49,005 bases of DNA from an uncultured Treponema sp. (GTDB lineage Bacteria; Spirochaetota; Spirochaetia; Treponematales; Treponemataceae): assembly GCA_937902125.1 (NCBI GenBank), contig CALDIB010000077.1, forward strand, positions 1-49,005, given 5' to 3'. Made by a program: the position numbers and the translations under genes. A model generated the notes under the pieces. The model saw only the letters and a list, made by a program, of their open reading frames with translations, ran no database searches and was not told the DNA's origin. Shown piece by piece: positions 1-8,785 of the stretch (its first letter is position 1; each line of letters opens with the position of its first letter).

Positions 1-23
1 TGTCATGGCGTAATATGATTTTA

Positions 24-53
24 GGCTCTACCCACACTTTTTGGAGAAGAGCC
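24..53 (-). terminator. weak hairpin after the first LacI gene
   Basis: Arms GGCTCT (24-29) and AGAGCC (48-53) form a 6-bp stem with a long loop, 45 bases beyond the stop codon of the LacI gene on the minus strand. There is no proper T tract (only TAAAAT follows), so it may be a weak terminator or chance. The rest of 1-97 shows nothing else recognisable. Confidence 0.25.
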
Positions 54-97
54 AAAGATTTTTAGCCAAATAGAGGTAAGGTAAAGGACGGCTCCTG

Positions 98-1138
98 TCA
101 AATGCCGTAGGCCGCCTCTTGAATCCTTCCAAAGCGGCGGACGCTGGAGCGGCTTATGTATTGGGCCGGAACCCGCACAACCTCAGGGCTTGGAACGCCC
201 GCAATTTCCTGCAAAAGCATTTCGCTGGCAAGTTGGGCAATTTTGTCCCGGTCTTGCCTAAAGGTGCACAAGGTGGGCGCGGCCTTTAAAACCGTTGTGT
301 CGTCGTCAAAGCCTATTACGCTTATGTCTTCGGGAATGGACTTTCCAATTTCAAGCAAGAATTTCATGGCGCCAAAGGCCAAGGAATCGCAAACGATAAA
401 AACCGCCGTCATGTCGGGGCAGCGCTCCCAAAGCCTTTTCATTCCCTCGTAGCCGGCCTGGTCCCACCAAGCGGAACAGTTTTCCATGAAGCGCTCGTCA
501 AATTCCATGCCGTAAGATTCGTATTCTTCCTTAAAGCCCTTAAAGCGCTCGATGGCCGCCGGAGAGTTTTCCCTAAAGGGGGCGCCCAAAAAGCCTATTT
601 TTGTGTGGCCGGCCTCGAACAAAACTTGCGCGGCGGTTTTTCCCGCGTTTTCATTGTCGGTCACCACCGTGCAAACGCCGGGAATAAATTCGTTTGTGCT
701 GACGCAGGGAATTCCGCAAGAGCCAAGGGTTTTGATTTCCTCGTCGTCGTCAATGGGGTTTACGATAAGAATGCCCTCAACGTCGCGATAGCGGCAATGG
801 TCAATGTAGGACATTCCGCTGTTGAAATTTTTTGAAAGGAACAAAAGGTCGTAGCCCGCAAGCTCTATCTCGTTGCGGAATTTGTTCAGCAAGCCGCCAA
901 AAAGGGGATGCTCAAAACCCCGCCTCATGGCTACGTCCTCAAGGATTACGCCAATCAAGCGGGAATGTTTTGTGGAAAGGGCTTTGGCCGCCATGTTGGC
1001 CGTGTATCCGGCTTTTTTGGCGGCCTCCAATATGGTTTGGCGCGTTTTCTCGTTCAGCTTTCCGTTGCCGTTCAGGGCCTTGGAAATCGTCGGAGCGGAA
1101 AAACCAGTCTGTTTAGCCAAATCATATATGGTAATCAT
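98..1138 (-). CDS. LacI/GalR-family transcriptional regulator
   Basis: The 346-residue protein has the usual LacI-family length and layout. An N-terminal helix-turn-helix (ITIYDLAKQTGFSAPTISKA, residues 2-21) is followed by a hinge helix around residues 45-58 and a periplasmic-binding-protein-like sugar domain starting at LIGVILEDV. It is the last gene of the minus-strand transporter/GH43 operon, 12 bp after the GH43 stop codon. The ATG has no convincing Shine-Dalgarno sequence, so translation may be coupled to GH43. By family it should bind a palindromic operator and respond to a sugar; from context, a xylan- or arabinoxylan-derived sugar and control of the 98-6347 operon. The effector and target are inferred. 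Confidence 0.9.
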   Translation of the reverse strand: MITIYDLAKQTGFSAPTISKALNGNGKLNEKTRQTILEAAKKAGYTANMAAKALSTKHSRLIGVILEDVAMRRGFEHPLFGGLLNKFRNEIELAGYDLLFLSKNFNSGMSYIDHCRYRDVEGILIVNPIDDDEEIKTLGSCGIPCVSTNEFIPGVCTVVTDNENAGKTAAQVLFEAGHTKIGFLGAPFRENSPAAIERFKGFKEEYESYGMEFDERFMENCSAWWDQAGYEGMKRLWERCPDMTAVFIVCDSLAFGAMKFLLEIGKSIPEDISVIGFDDDTTVLKAAPTLCTFRQDRDKIAQLASEMLLQEIAGVPSPEVVRVPAQYISRSSVRRFGRIQEAAYGI

Positions 1139-1150
1139 TTACTAACAATG

Positions 1151-2806
1151 TCATTTGTCTTTACTATAAGTAAAGTATTCAAAGTCCGCGTAGTGGGAGT
1201 ATTCGGCCATGTCAATGCAGAACATTCCCACAAAGGCGCCTGTAAAGCCCATTCCGCCGTATTCGTCGGTCAACTTGTTCACGTCAAGTTCGGGCCTAAT
1301 CAAATGCCAATTTTTTCCGTCAGTTGAATAAGAAAAATTGGCGCTCTGGTAATTTGCCGAAACTTTTAGCCAAACAGGAGCGTCCTTTGGAAGGGGCGTC
1401 TTTTGCCCTTCCTTGTATTCTCCCAACATAAACGACTGGAATTGAATGACCTTTCCCAACTGCTCGTCGTAAGTGACGCACAAATTGTATTGCGTCGTCT
1501 CGCTGTAGCGGTAAGTCAATCCGGCCAACTGCTGGAAATAATTCGGCTCAAAGTAAACTTTTGTCTCAGCCTCAAAAACAAAGTCCGTCTGCCTGCGGCA
1601 AAGGATGCCCTGCTCAAAGGTTGAAATTGGAGACTGGCCGCCCACAATTCGCAAAAATCCCTTGCGAGCGTTAATGCTAAAGCGCTTGTTCTTTTTTCCC
1701 ATAATGGGAAAGCGCAAAGTCTTAAAGTCGGCCAAAAAGTCCAAGTCGTTGAACGTGTATTTTGTGACGCGGCAATACTCGTCGGCCCGTTTGCCCACAA
1801 GCTCCCGGTCTTTTTCGCCGGGCAAAAGGGAGGCTTTTCCGGGAACCTCCACATAATCCGGCGGAGTGTTTTGCAAAGAACCGTCAGGCTGCATTACCCA
1901 AGGCCAGTCGTCCTTCCACTTTAGCTCGGCGAAGGAGGTTTCGCGGCCAAGAGGACAGTTCGGCGTGCCGGGCAATGGCCTGCCGCATAAGTAAACAAGA
2001 TAAGATTTTCCATTGGGAGTTTCGCACCATTGGCCGTGACCGGCTTTTTGAATTCTCAAGTCGGGGTGGCCGTAAGCCGAAATCAATGGATTTGTCGGAT
2101 GCAGCTCGTAGGGTCCAAAAAGGCTCCTTGAGCGGCCGACAGTGATGGCGTGTTCGTAACTGGTTCCGCCTTCGGCCGACATTATGTAATACCAGCCGTT
2201 TCTTTTATACAAGTGGGTGCCCTCAACGCTGCCAATGTCGCTGCCCAAGAAAATCTTTTTGGGCTTTCCGATAAGGCGCTTTTTTGTGGCGCTGTATTCT
2301 TGCAAGAGGATTCCGCTAAACTGGGGCGCGCCGGAAATATGGTTGGCGTAAGCCTTGCGGTAATCCCATTCCATATTCAAATACCAATGGCGGCCGTCGT
2401 CGTCGTGGAACATAGAGGGGTCAAAGCCGGAAGCGTTCAAGAAAACTGGATCCGACCAAGGGCCTTCGATGTTTTCCGCTGTTGTCAAAAAGTTGGGCGT
2501 GTCCTTCCAGGGGCCCATGTTCCAGTCGCGGACGTTTGTGTAGATAAGCCAAAATTTTCCTTCTGAATAAGACAAGCAGGGCGCCCAAATTCCGCAGGAC
2601 TCCACGTTGCCGGCCATATTCAAAAGGCGCTCTTCGCTCAAAGGCGACGGAACGCTTGTCCAGTGTACCAAATCTTTAGACCGGTGCAACTCAACGCCAG
2701 GATACCATTCAAAAGTCGAATTTGCAATAAAATATTCGCCGTTCACAACGCAAATCGAAGGATCCGCGTGAAAGCCGGTCAAAATGGGATTGAATACCTT
2801 AGACAT
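1151..2806 (-). CDS. GH43 beta-xylosidase (subfamily 11-like)
   Basis: The 551-residue protein matches the family of Selenomonas-type beta-xylosidases along its length: an N-terminal five-bladed propeller (about 1-310) and a C-terminal beta-sandwich (about 350-545, ending with a DFEYFTY motif). The expected catalytic residues are visible: general base D15 in HADPSI, pKa modulator D129 in GFDPSMFHD and general acid E195 in SVEGTHLY. There is no signal peptide, so it should act in the cytoplasm and release xylose (possibly arabinose) from imported oligosaccharides. It follows two sugar permease genes and precedes a LacI regulator in one operon. Beta-xylosidase is the best call; alpha-L-arabinofuranosidase side activity is common in the family. 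Confidence 0.9.
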   Translation of the reverse strand: MSKVFNPILTGFHADPSICVVNGEYFIANSTFEWYPGVELHRSKDLVHWTSVPSPLSEERLLNMAGNVESCGIWAPCLSYSEGKFWLIYTNVRDWNMGPWKDTPNFLTTAENIEGPWSDPVFLNASGFDPSMFHDDDGRHWYLNMEWDYRKAYANHISGAPQFSGILLQEYSATKKRLIGKPKKIFLGSDIGSVEGTHLYKRNGWYYIMSAEGGTSYEHAITVGRSRSLFGPYELHPTNPLISAYGHPDLRIQKAGHGQWCETPNGKSYLVYLCGRPLPGTPNCPLGRETSFAELKWKDDWPWVMQPDGSLQNTPPDYVEVPGKASLLPGEKDRELVGKRADEYCRVTKYTFNDLDFLADFKTLRFPIMGKKNKRFSINARKGFLRIVGGQSPISTFEQGILCRRQTDFVFEAETKVYFEPNYFQQLAGLTYRYSETTQYNLCVTYDEQLGKVIQFQSFMLGEYKEGQKTPLPKDAPVWLKVSANYQSANFSYSTDGKNWHLIRPELDVNKLTDEYGGMGFTGAFVGMFCIDMAEYSHYADFEYFTYSKDK

Positions 2807-2840
2807 TTTTATAACCTATAAAGAAAATTTTCAATCAAGA

Positions 2841-2899
2841 GCCGGAAGTTTTCGCCAAAAGAAAACTCCCGGCCGGCAAAACCGCCAACGCGGTTTTGC
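2841..2899 (-). other. two adjacent hairpins between permease and GH43
   Basis: GCAAAACCGC (2876-2885) pairs perfectly with 2890-2899 around a 4-base loop. Next to it, 2841-2853 pairs with 2861-2873 (12 pairs, one mismatch). Neither is followed by a T tract on the minus strand, so they look more like mRNA-processing or stability hairpins between the transporter and enzyme genes than terminators. Confidence 0.5.
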
Positions 2900-2906
2900 A
2901 ACGGCA

Positions 2907-3866
2907 TTATTCTTTTACGCCGCCCATTGAAACGCCGCTGATGATGTAGCGAGACATGAAGCAGTAGAAGATGATAATCGGAATCAATGAAACTGCGATG
3001 CCCATGTAGATGGCGCCAAACTCCGTTCGGTAAATGTCGCCGCGAAGCAACTGAACGAAAATCGGCAAAGTCTTCTTGCTGTCGGTCTGGAGCAAAATCA
3101 TAGGAGTGACAAAGTTGTTCCATGAGCCAACGAAGCAGAAAATCGCTTGGGTGGCCAAGGCCGGCGACAAAATCGGAAGAACGATTTGGTTGAAAATCTT
3201 GAACTCTCCCGCTCCGTCAATGCGTCCCGCGTCAACCAATTCCAAGGAAAGAACCGAAGCCATATACTGTCGCATGAACAGAACTGTGGCGGAACTGGCG
3301 ATTGCCGGAATAATCAACGGAATGAAACTGTCAACCAAGTGAATTCTAGCCATAAACTGGTAGAAACCTACAAAAGAAATCGAAGCCGGAATCATCATTA
3401 CGAACATGATGAAGGCCCAGATGAAAGCTCTTCCCTTAAAGCGGTATACATGCAAGGCATAGGCTGTCAATGAAGAGAAGTATACGTTCAAGGCTGTGGC
3501 GCAAATGGCGATGATGGCCGAGTTGAGGAAGCCCTGCCAAATCTGGAATTTACCGGCCTTGAAGAAGACAATCCAGTCTCCAATTTTGGCGTATTTTCCA
3601 GCGTATTCGGCGGCGCGCTTTGTAAGCTCGTCAATCAAGCGTCCGCCGGCGGCAACCTTAAGGCCTGAGCCGGTGGTAATCAAAATGTTCCAGTTGTTCA
3701 CAAGGCTTTTGCCGGGGAGCAACGTGACGCCGGCGTTAATTTGCTCGGTTGTGCGGGTGGCGTTGACAAGCATCAACCAAACAGGAATTACCGCTATCAA
3801 AATAAACAGAACCATGAAAAAGTAGACTACGCTCTGTTTGGCAGTTTTAGCAGCTTTATAATCCAT
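2907..3866 (-). CDS. carbohydrate ABC transporter permease, MalG/UgpE type
   Basis: This 319-residue inner-membrane protein has about six hydrophobic segments, the first at residues 13-35. The EAA loop that contacts the ATPase reads LVDAGRIDGAGEFKIFNQIV and sits before the last two membrane segments. An insertion of about 55 residues follows the first membrane segment (GKSLVNNW onwards), making it slightly longer than typical MalG proteins. The start has a strong AGGAGG site 6 bases upstream. It lies 10 bp after the partner permease and should form the heterodimeric channel with it. No ATPase gene is present in the operon. Substrate is inferred from GH43 to be xylo-oligosaccharides. Confidence 0.9.
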   Translation of the reverse strand: MDYKAAKTAKQSVVYFFMVLFILIAVIPVWLMLVNATRTTEQINAGVTLLPGKSLVNNWNILITTGSGLKVAAGGRLIDELTKRAAEYAGKYAKIGDWIVFFKAGKFQIWQGFLNSAIIAICATALNVYFSSLTAYALHVYRFKGRAFIWAFIMFVMMIPASISFVGFYQFMARIHLVDSFIPLIIPAIASSATVLFMRQYMASVLSLELVDAGRIDGAGEFKIFNQIVLPILSPALATQAIFCFVGSWNNFVTPMILLQTDSKKTLPIFVQLLRGDIYRTEFGAIYMGIAVSLIPIIIFYCFMSRYIISGVSMGGVKE

Positions 3867-3876
3867 TTCTTTCCTC

Positions 3877-4848
3877 CTACTTTTTGCCCTTTGGCTCGCT
3901 TCGGTCTTGCATAAAGAAGAATACCAAGAGCGAGAAGAACATTGTGATTATGAATACGCCCATGGCAATCGCCGAAGCGTATCCATACCTGTTCTTTCCT
4001 TGGAAGGCGGTGTTATACATATAGAGAACCATGGTTCTAATCTTGTAGTCAGGTCCTCCGCGCATGTCCGTCAGCAAGAAGGGGATTTCAAAGAGCTGCA
4101 TTCCGCCGATGATTGAAGTAACCAACAAGTAAACCATCATTGGGCGCAAAAGCGGCAATGTGATATACCATGTCTGCTGGTTTTGCGTGGCTCCGTCAAC
4201 AACGGCGGACTCATACAATGAAGGAGAAATCGAAGTGATTCCAGCCATCAACATAATCAATGTCTGGCCGCACCACATCCACCACTGGATGAAGGAAACG
4301 ATGCCGCGAGACCAAGCGGGGCTGCGGAAGAAGTTAAGGCCTTCCTTAACCATTTCGTCGCCGCGCATTACAGTGGCCTGAATTCCGATTTTTGTGAAGA
4401 ACTGGTTTACAGGTCCAATGGGATAGGCAAAAAGGCTTCGGAACAAAATGGCTACCGAAGCCGCTGTAAGCAAGTTTGGAAGGTAGAAAATAGCGCGGAA
4501 GGCGTTCTTTCCCTTTAGGCCGTTCATGCCAGGGTCTGTAAAAATAACCGCGAAAATAAGCGCTATTCCCAACTGCGGAGCGAAGTTGAAGCCCCACATA
4601 ATGAATGTATTTATTACGGCGCCCCAGAAGTTTCCGTCCTTTACCAAGTTGGCAAAGTTCACGCCGCCGACAAAGTGCATCTTTGTTTCAAAACCTTGCA
4701 AATCTGTAAATGAAAGCAAGATTGTGTAAAGAGTTGGCCAAAAATTGAAAAGTAGATATACCAAGAGGAAGGGCAAAACAAAGAACACGCCATATTTTGC
4801 GAGCCTTGCTTCGGATCCTTTTGCTTTTTTAGTTTTTAACATAGGCAT
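3877..4848 (-). CDS. carbohydrate ABC transporter permease, MalF/UgpA type
   Basis: This 323-residue protein starts with a short basic segment (KTKKAKGSEARLAKYG) and has about six membrane segments. Its EAA loop reads LYESAVVDGATQNQQTWYIT near residue 220. Family knowledge places it as one half of the membrane channel of a sugar importer, paired with the permease just downstream. A GGAGA site precedes the ATG; a second in-frame ATG lies two codons later and could also be used. It is separated from the upstream binding-protein gene by 212 bp that contain a terminator-like hairpin, so its expression is probably lower than that of the binding protein. Confidence 0.9.
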   Translation of the reverse strand: MPMLKTKKAKGSEARLAKYGVFFVLPFLLVYLLFNFWPTLYTILLSFTDLQGFETKMHFVGGVNFANLVKDGNFWGAVINTFIMWGFNFAPQLGIALIFAVIFTDPGMNGLKGKNAFRAIFYLPNLLTAASVAILFRSLFAYPIGPVNQFFTKIGIQATVMRGDEMVKEGLNFFRSPAWSRGIVSFIQWWMWCGQTLIMLMAGITSISPSLYESAVVDGATQNQQTWYITLPLLRPMMVYLLVTSIIGGMQLFEIPFLLTDMRGGPDYKIRTMVLYMYNTAFQGKNRYGYASAIAMGVFIITMFFSLLVFFFMQDRSEPKGKK

Positions 4849-4958
4849 GTTTTTTTTCTCCTATAAAAACCCGTCTTGTGAATCCGTCGCATGAGGGGAA
4901 TCACAGATAAAACACAAATAGTGACAAACGCTTTTTTTTGTTTGAAAAAATTCAAGCG

Positions 4959-5008
4959 AAAAAAAGGGCGCAGCCCGACAAATCTCGCAGATTAATCTTG
5001 CCGCGCCC
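4959..5008 (-). terminator. intra-operon terminator after binding-protein gene
   Basis: On the minus strand GGGCGC (5008-5003) pairs with GCGCCC (4971-4966), enclosing a small inner hairpin, and is followed directly by seven T residues. This is a rho-independent terminator shape 52 bases beyond the binding-protein stop. A partial terminator here would make more binding protein than permease. Confidence 0.7.
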
Positions 5009-5017
5009 ATTTCGAAC

Positions 5018-5041
5018 GCAAACCGTCAAAAGACGGTCTGC
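5018..5041 (-). other. hairpin behind binding-protein stop codon
   Basis: ACCGTC (5022-5027), loop AAAA, GACGGT (5032-5037), with outer pairs extending the stem to nine with one mismatch. It lies between the stop codon and the terminator and may protect the 3' end of the binding-protein mRNA. Confidence 0.45.
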
Positions 5042-5060
5042 AATCTAAGGTTAGACTGGA

Positions 5061-6347
5061 TTAGAATCCAAGCTCGTCAGCAACGTGCTTCTTGAAGTCA
5101 GCCAAGGCGTCAGCCTTTGACTTCTCGCCGTTTACGAATGAGCCAACAGCTTCGCCCCAGAATCCTTCGATAGCCTGGTCAGTTCCCTGATTGAGCTTTC
5201 CGTCTACGTCGTTGGCCATAGAGGCGAACTCGGCGTAGTGGTTCTGTCCGTTAAGGAAGGGCTCGTTGTATGTGTCTTTGATGGCGTTGATAACGTTGTT
5301 GTTAGAAACCAAGTCTCCAGTGTCTTTGGCCCACTTTGTCAAGAAGCCGTCGTCTGTGGCAACATACTTGATGAAGTCTTTGGCCAAGTTGGGAACCTTT
5401 GTGTTCTTGTAAGCGGCTACCCAAGTGCCGCCCCAGCGGTAGGGAGCGGGTCCGGCGATCATAGCCCAGTCTCCGGCTGTGCTTCCGGCGTTGGGCTTAA
5501 GAACGTAGTGGAGTCCCCATGTGGGCAAGAATGTTCCGAATACTTCAACTTCTTTTCCAGACTCGTCTTTGAGCTCGCCCTTGAATCCGGCGAACCAGCC
5601 TTCTGACCACTGTCCCTGGCGTCCTTCAAGTCCTTCGTCCTTGAGAGTCTTGGCCATGTCCATGTAGGCTTCCATAGCGGGGTCGACAACCAATTTTCCG
5701 CCCTGAATCCACGGGCCTTTGCGGGCGCCCTGGAAAGGCTTGAACAAGTCGCCTGTTGTAGAGATTACAACGCACTTTCCGCCAGAGGCCTTTCTGAGGT
5801 CGCGGGCTGTGTTGAGGAATGTGTTCCAGTTGGAGAATGACTTCTGCACTGTGGCGGGATCGTCTGTTCCGAGGTACTTCTTGGCCAATGAGCGGCGATA
5901 GAAGAAGGCGCCCGGGCAAGCCTGCCAAGAAAGACCGTAAACTTTGCCATTGTATGTTCCAACTTCGGCAGGATACGGAATCATCTTAGACTTGATTTCG
6001 TTGTAAACGTCTGTGAGGTCGAGCAAGAGCTTGTCGCCCTGTTCGATGTACTTGCGTACGAAAGCGTCTTCCAAGGCGAAAACGTCAGGAGCGCCGTTGC
6101 CAGAGGCCAAAACTGGATCCAATTTGTTGGGGAACTGGTCTGTCGGTGTCAAAGAGTATTCAACTTCAACATCGGGGCGGTCAACCTTGTAGTACTTGTC
6201 AATCATTGTCTGCAATTCGTCTGTGAACGACCAAACAACCAACTTCTTAGCTTCTTCTTTGCTGGCTTTCTTTCCGCCGCAGCTTGTGACAGAAACGAGC
6301 ATCGCAGCGGCAGCTACAGATGCAAGAATAACGTGACTTTTCTTCAT
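5061..6347 (-). CDS. sugar ABC transporter substrate-binding lipoprotein
   Basis: The 428-residue protein begins with a lipoprotein signal peptide: basic MKK, a hydrophobic stretch and the lipobox VTSC with C23 as the predicted lipidated cysteine. The rest is a family 1 solute-binding protein (KLVVWSFTDELQTMIDKYY near the mature N-terminus). It should be anchored outside the inner membrane and deliver oligosaccharides to the two permeases downstream. A strong GGAGGAA ribosome-binding site lies before the ATG. It is the first gene of its operon, behind its own sigma-70-type promoter at 6427-6455. Substrate is unknown; the GH43 enzyme in the same operon points to xylo-oligosaccharides. Confidence 0.9.
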   Translation of the reverse strand: MKKSHVILASVAAAAMLVSVTSCGGKKASKEEAKKLVVWSFTDELQTMIDKYYKVDRPDVEVEYSLTPTDQFPNKLDPVLASGNGAPDVFALEDAFVRKYIEQGDKLLLDLTDVYNEIKSKMIPYPAEVGTYNGKVYGLSWQACPGAFFYRRSLAKKYLGTDDPATVQKSFSNWNTFLNTARDLRKASGGKCVVISTTGDLFKPFQGARKGPWIQGGKLVVDPAMEAYMDMAKTLKDEGLEGRQGQWSEGWFAGFKGELKDESGKEVEVFGTFLPTWGLHYVLKPNAGSTAGDWAMIAGPAPYRWGGTWVAAYKNTKVPNLAKDFIKYVATDDGFLTKWAKDTGDLVSNNNVINAIKDTYNEPFLNGQNHYAEFASMANDVDGKLNQGTDQAIEGFWGEAVGSFVNGEKSKADALADFKKHVADELGF

Positions 6348-6397
6348 ATTTCCTCCAGGATATATGATTTAATAAAATAACTGGGAGCGACTGTCAA

Positions 6398-6411
6398 GGC
6401 AATCGGTTTCC
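6398..6411 (-). promoter_or_regulatory. candidate LacI-family operator (downstream)
   Basis: The minus strand reads GGAAACCGATTGCC, an imperfect palindrome with the central CG typical of LacI-family sites. It starts 15 bases below the -10 element, so a bound repressor would block transcription. It agrees with GGCAACCGGTTGCC, a consensus drawn from three sites in this window, at 12 of 14 positions. Confidence 0.45.
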
Positions 6412-6426
6412 CTTTTTCTTATTGCT

Positions 6427-6455
6427 ATTATCACTCTGTTTTTTAACTTTGTCAA
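6427..6455 (-). promoter_or_regulatory. sigma-70-type promoter of the binding-protein operon
   Basis: The -35 box TTGACA (6455-6450) is a perfect consensus and the -10 box GATAAT (6432-6427) has one mismatch; the spacer is 17 bases. Transcription would start near 6420, leaving a leader of about 70 bases before the SD-led ATG at 6347. Confidence 0.8.
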
Positions 6456-6470
6456 CAAAATTCGTAAAAA

Positions 6471-6520
6471 TTTTTAAAAAAAACGCTCAAATTCGCCTTT
6501 TTTGGCGATTTTGAGCGTTT
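6471..6520 (-). terminator. strong rho-independent terminator after GH53
   Basis: Positions 6504-6520 and 6481-6497 form a 17-bp stem with one mismatch around a six-base loop. On the minus strand the stem runs into a T tract. It ends the LacI-transporter-galactanase operon and separates it from the next promoter. Confidence 0.85.
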
Positions 6521-6534
6521 GGCAAGCGGTTGCC
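6521..6534. promoter_or_regulatory. candidate LacI-family operator (upstream)
   Basis: GGCAAGCGGTTGCC is a near-perfect palindrome with a central CG; the minus strand differs from GGCAACCGGTTGCC at one position. Its centre is 123 bp from the other candidate at 6398-6411, with the promoter between them, a layout compatible with repression by DNA looping. It could also simply be part of the 3' end of the GH53 transcript. Confidence 0.35.
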
Positions 6535-6593
6535 GCGTATTTTGGCGACAAGTTGAGGGCTTTTTTACCCTTTACAAATGTATTGAGCCAGCG

Positions 6594-8597
6594 TTACTTT
6601 TCGGGGGTCAGAACAAAGTCGTCCAGGCTTCCCCAAGAGCCGGGCAAGCCGGAAACGTCGGCGCCTATGACGCATTCGCCGTCGTTTCCCACCTCAATTC
6701 CTTGAATGGCCGGATTGAAGAAGTTTCTCCAGCCGTCGGTAAAGGTGTATGTCTTCCAGGTTTTTCCGCCGCTGGCCGCAAAAAGGAATATTTCCTGGGA
6801 TTCCCGAGGGCCGTTGTCGCCGCCGTGAATCTGCATGGAAGCCTTGTATAGGCCGGGCTTGAGGCCGGACACCGTTTGCTGGACAATGAAATGGACTTCT
6901 TTTTCAGACCACCAGTGCATGGCCTTGGTTCCGCTTTTGGCGTCGTCGGCTTTTTCCGCCACTAAAAGTTCGTTGGCGTTTCTGTTCACGTCCGTGATTT
7001 GCCACATGGACATGTCCTTTTCCTCAAACGAAGGGTTTTCAACATAGTTCAATTCTATGGCCGAAAAGCGCGCCAAGACCGGAACGCCGGAACTGTTTCC
7101 TGACAAAGAAGCGCCCGCCTGTCCGTGAACTTTAAATTCCCGGGGGCCAAGGGAAGTTAATTGAGAAACGGGAACGCCGTCGTCGCTTTTGTCGTTCCAA
7201 ACCACCGGAACTGTCGCCTCGCTTCCGTCGTTGTTTGTGACGGAAACTTCTTTGGGCAACGCCACGCTTTCGCCAAGGCGGGCGCGGACTTGAACCGGTT
7301 GGGCGAAGTCCGGGCGGACTTCAGTTTTGGCTCCGATTTTTGTCAAGCCCCAAGCGGCCAAAGACGGAAGAGGATTTCCTTCAAAGTCAAAAAGCGCTTG
7401 GTTGTCCCAAGCCGAGCCGCCGTAATATTTTCCGGCGTCGTCGGGGTCGTAGGCCGCCGCTGGGGAAGAAGCCCAGCCGGAGCCGTGTTTTTCCCAAAGC
7501 GCCTGCCGCTCCTGGCGATTTTTTCCGGGAACGGGAATCCATGCCGGCTCCCACCAAAAAACGCCAAGGCATTTTTTCCCCAGCGCGCTCAAGTCGTTTA
7601 CATAGTCAAAGATGACGTCGGCTTGGCCTTGGACGCTGATTGAGTATTGCTTTTCTCCGTAGAAGTATGAGTCTTCGCTGACGGAATTTCCGTTGTCGTC
7701 TCCGTCGGCGTAAGTGTATGGAGAAGAGAACTCGCAAACCATAACTTGCTTTCCGGTTTTGTCAGCGATTTTGTCCAAGAGAGCGGCCAAGTTCTTTGTT
7801 CCCAAATGCCAATAGGGATAGTCGCTGGTTCCAAAAACATCGTAGTCAACCTTATTGTGGGAAAGAATGTCGGCGATGTGTTCGTATTCGCCGGACTTTT
7901 CAGGATTGGTAAAGTGAACCACGACTTTTATGTCCTTTGAAATTTCCCGGACGGCCTTGGCGCCGGCGTTCATCAGCTTGCAGACGTTCATCCAGTTTTT
8001 TTCGCCGGCCAAGCCCGTTGTGGTTTCGTTTCCAACTTGAACCATGCCGACGACGGCGCCCGCGTTCACAAGTTTTTTAAGGCTTTCTTTGGTAAAGTCG
8101 TAAAGCGCCTTTTGCTTTTGCTCCATGTTCATTGAAGCCCAAGCGCGGGGCGCCTTTTGTTTGTTGGGGTCCGCCCAAAAATCTGAGTAATGGAAGTCAA
8201 CCAAAAGTGGCAAATTGAATTTAGCCGCGCGCTTTGCGATTTTGACCGCGGTGTCAATGTCGTTGTGGCCGCCGCCAAAAGACTTTCCGTCTTCTGTCCA
8301 AGGGTCGTTCCAAACGCGGACGCGAATGTAGTTGACGCCGCTTTCCCGCAAGGTCTTAAAAATGTCCTGGGGGCTTCCGTCCCAGTCCTTGTAGACAACG
8401 CCGCTTTCCTCTTCCGCGATTACAGTTGAAATGTCAACGCCCCGGATAAAGTCGTCCCTTGCGGTGTCGGACTTGGGCAAAAATATTCCGGGATTTTTTG
8501 GAACCATCGTGTAAACCCTAGCCTTTTTTACGCAACCAGTTGCGCATATCGTCAAAATAAAAGCGGCCGCAAGAGCCGCAAATTCAGTCATTTTCAT
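6594..8597 (-). CDS. GH53 endo-beta-1,4-galactanase lipoprotein
   Basis: The 667-residue protein starts with a lipoprotein signal (lipobox ATGC, C22). Residues 50-430 are a GH53 barrel: opening motif FIRGVDISTV, acid/base E191 in VQVGNET, nucleophile E289 in VMVCEFSSPYT. The family cuts beta-1,4-galactan, the side chain of pectic rhamnogalacturonan I, into short galacto-oligosaccharides. After the barrel come an Ig-like bacterial domain (about 455-520) and a C-terminal beta-sandwich beginning NYVENPSFEE, resembling galactan-binding CBM61 modules. It should act on the cell surface and feed the transporter encoded just upstream. A TAGGAG site sets the start. A 131-bp mobile repeat is inserted 24 bp upstream of the start codon. 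Confidence 0.93.
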   Translation of the reverse strand: MKMTEFAALAAAFILTICATGCVKKARVYTMVPKNPGIFLPKSDTARDDFIRGVDISTVIAEEESGVVYKDWDGSPQDIFKTLRESGVNYIRVRVWNDPWTEDGKSFGGGHNDIDTAVKIAKRAAKFNLPLLVDFHYSDFWADPNKQKAPRAWASMNMEQKQKALYDFTKESLKKLVNAGAVVGMVQVGNETTTGLAGEKNWMNVCKLMNAGAKAVREISKDIKVVVHFTNPEKSGEYEHIADILSHNKVDYDVFGTSDYPYWHLGTKNLAALLDKIADKTGKQVMVCEFSSPYTYADGDDNGNSVSEDSYFYGEKQYSISVQGQADVIFDYVNDLSALGKKCLGVFWWEPAWIPVPGKNRQERQALWEKHGSGWASSPAAAYDPDDAGKYYGGSAWDNQALFDFEGNPLPSLAAWGLTKIGAKTEVRPDFAQPVQVRARLGESVALPKEVSVTNNDGSEATVPVVWNDKSDDGVPVSQLTSLGPREFKVHGQAGASLSGNSSGVPVLARFSAIELNYVENPSFEEKDMSMWQITDVNRNANELLVAEKADDAKSGTKAMHWWSEKEVHFIVQQTVSGLKPGLYKASMQIHGGDNGPRESQEIFLFAASGGKTWKTYTFTDGWRNFFNPAIQGIEVGNDGECVIGADVSGLPGSWGSLDDFVLTPEK

Positions 8598-8621
8598 TTT
8601 TTCTCCTAACGATATTGTTGA

Positions 8622-8752
8622 GGGGACCTCGAAAAACTTCAGTTTTTCGAGGTAACTTTGAAAATGCGATGTTGTAAGTCGCGCTATTATAGCGACTTAC
8701 AACTCGCCGGCACTTTCGAAAAATCGCCGAAGGCGAGTTTTTCGAGGTGCCC
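8622..8752 (+). mobile_element. 131-bp MITE-like element, copy A
   Basis: The element begins GGGGACCTCGAAAAACT and ends with the inverse of GGGCACCTCGAAAAACT, so it has terminal inverted repeats of about 17 bp. It is flanked by the direct duplication TTGA (8618-8621 and 8753-8756). It contains three successive hairpins: the left end folded on itself, a central palindrome (GTAAGTCGC...GCGACTTAC), and a right-end hairpin. No ORF is present, so it must be non-autonomous. It lies in the leader of the GH53 gene and could affect GH53 expression or mRNA processing. Confidence 0.85.
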
Positions 8753-8755
8753 TTG

Positions 8756-8781
8756 AACCCGCGAGTTTTGAGTCGCGGGTT
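8756..8781. other. hairpin in malG-GH53 gap
   Basis: AACCCGCGA (8756-8764) pairs perfectly with TCGCGGGTT (8773-8781) around an eight-base loop. It is one of several consecutive hairpins in the 258-bp gap. There is no T tract on the minus strand. Confidence 0.5.
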
Positions 8782-8785
8782 ATTG

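Noticed and set aside
1159..1175. CTTTACT-ATA-AGTAAAG palindrome as an operator before the first LacI gene
   Set aside because: It lies within the last codons of GH43 and no promoter elements are next to it.
8531..8542. GCAACCAGTTGC palindrome in the GH53 signal-peptide region as a LacI operator
   Set aside because: The centre is CA, not CG, and it lies 55 bases inside the coding region away from any promoter; probably chance.
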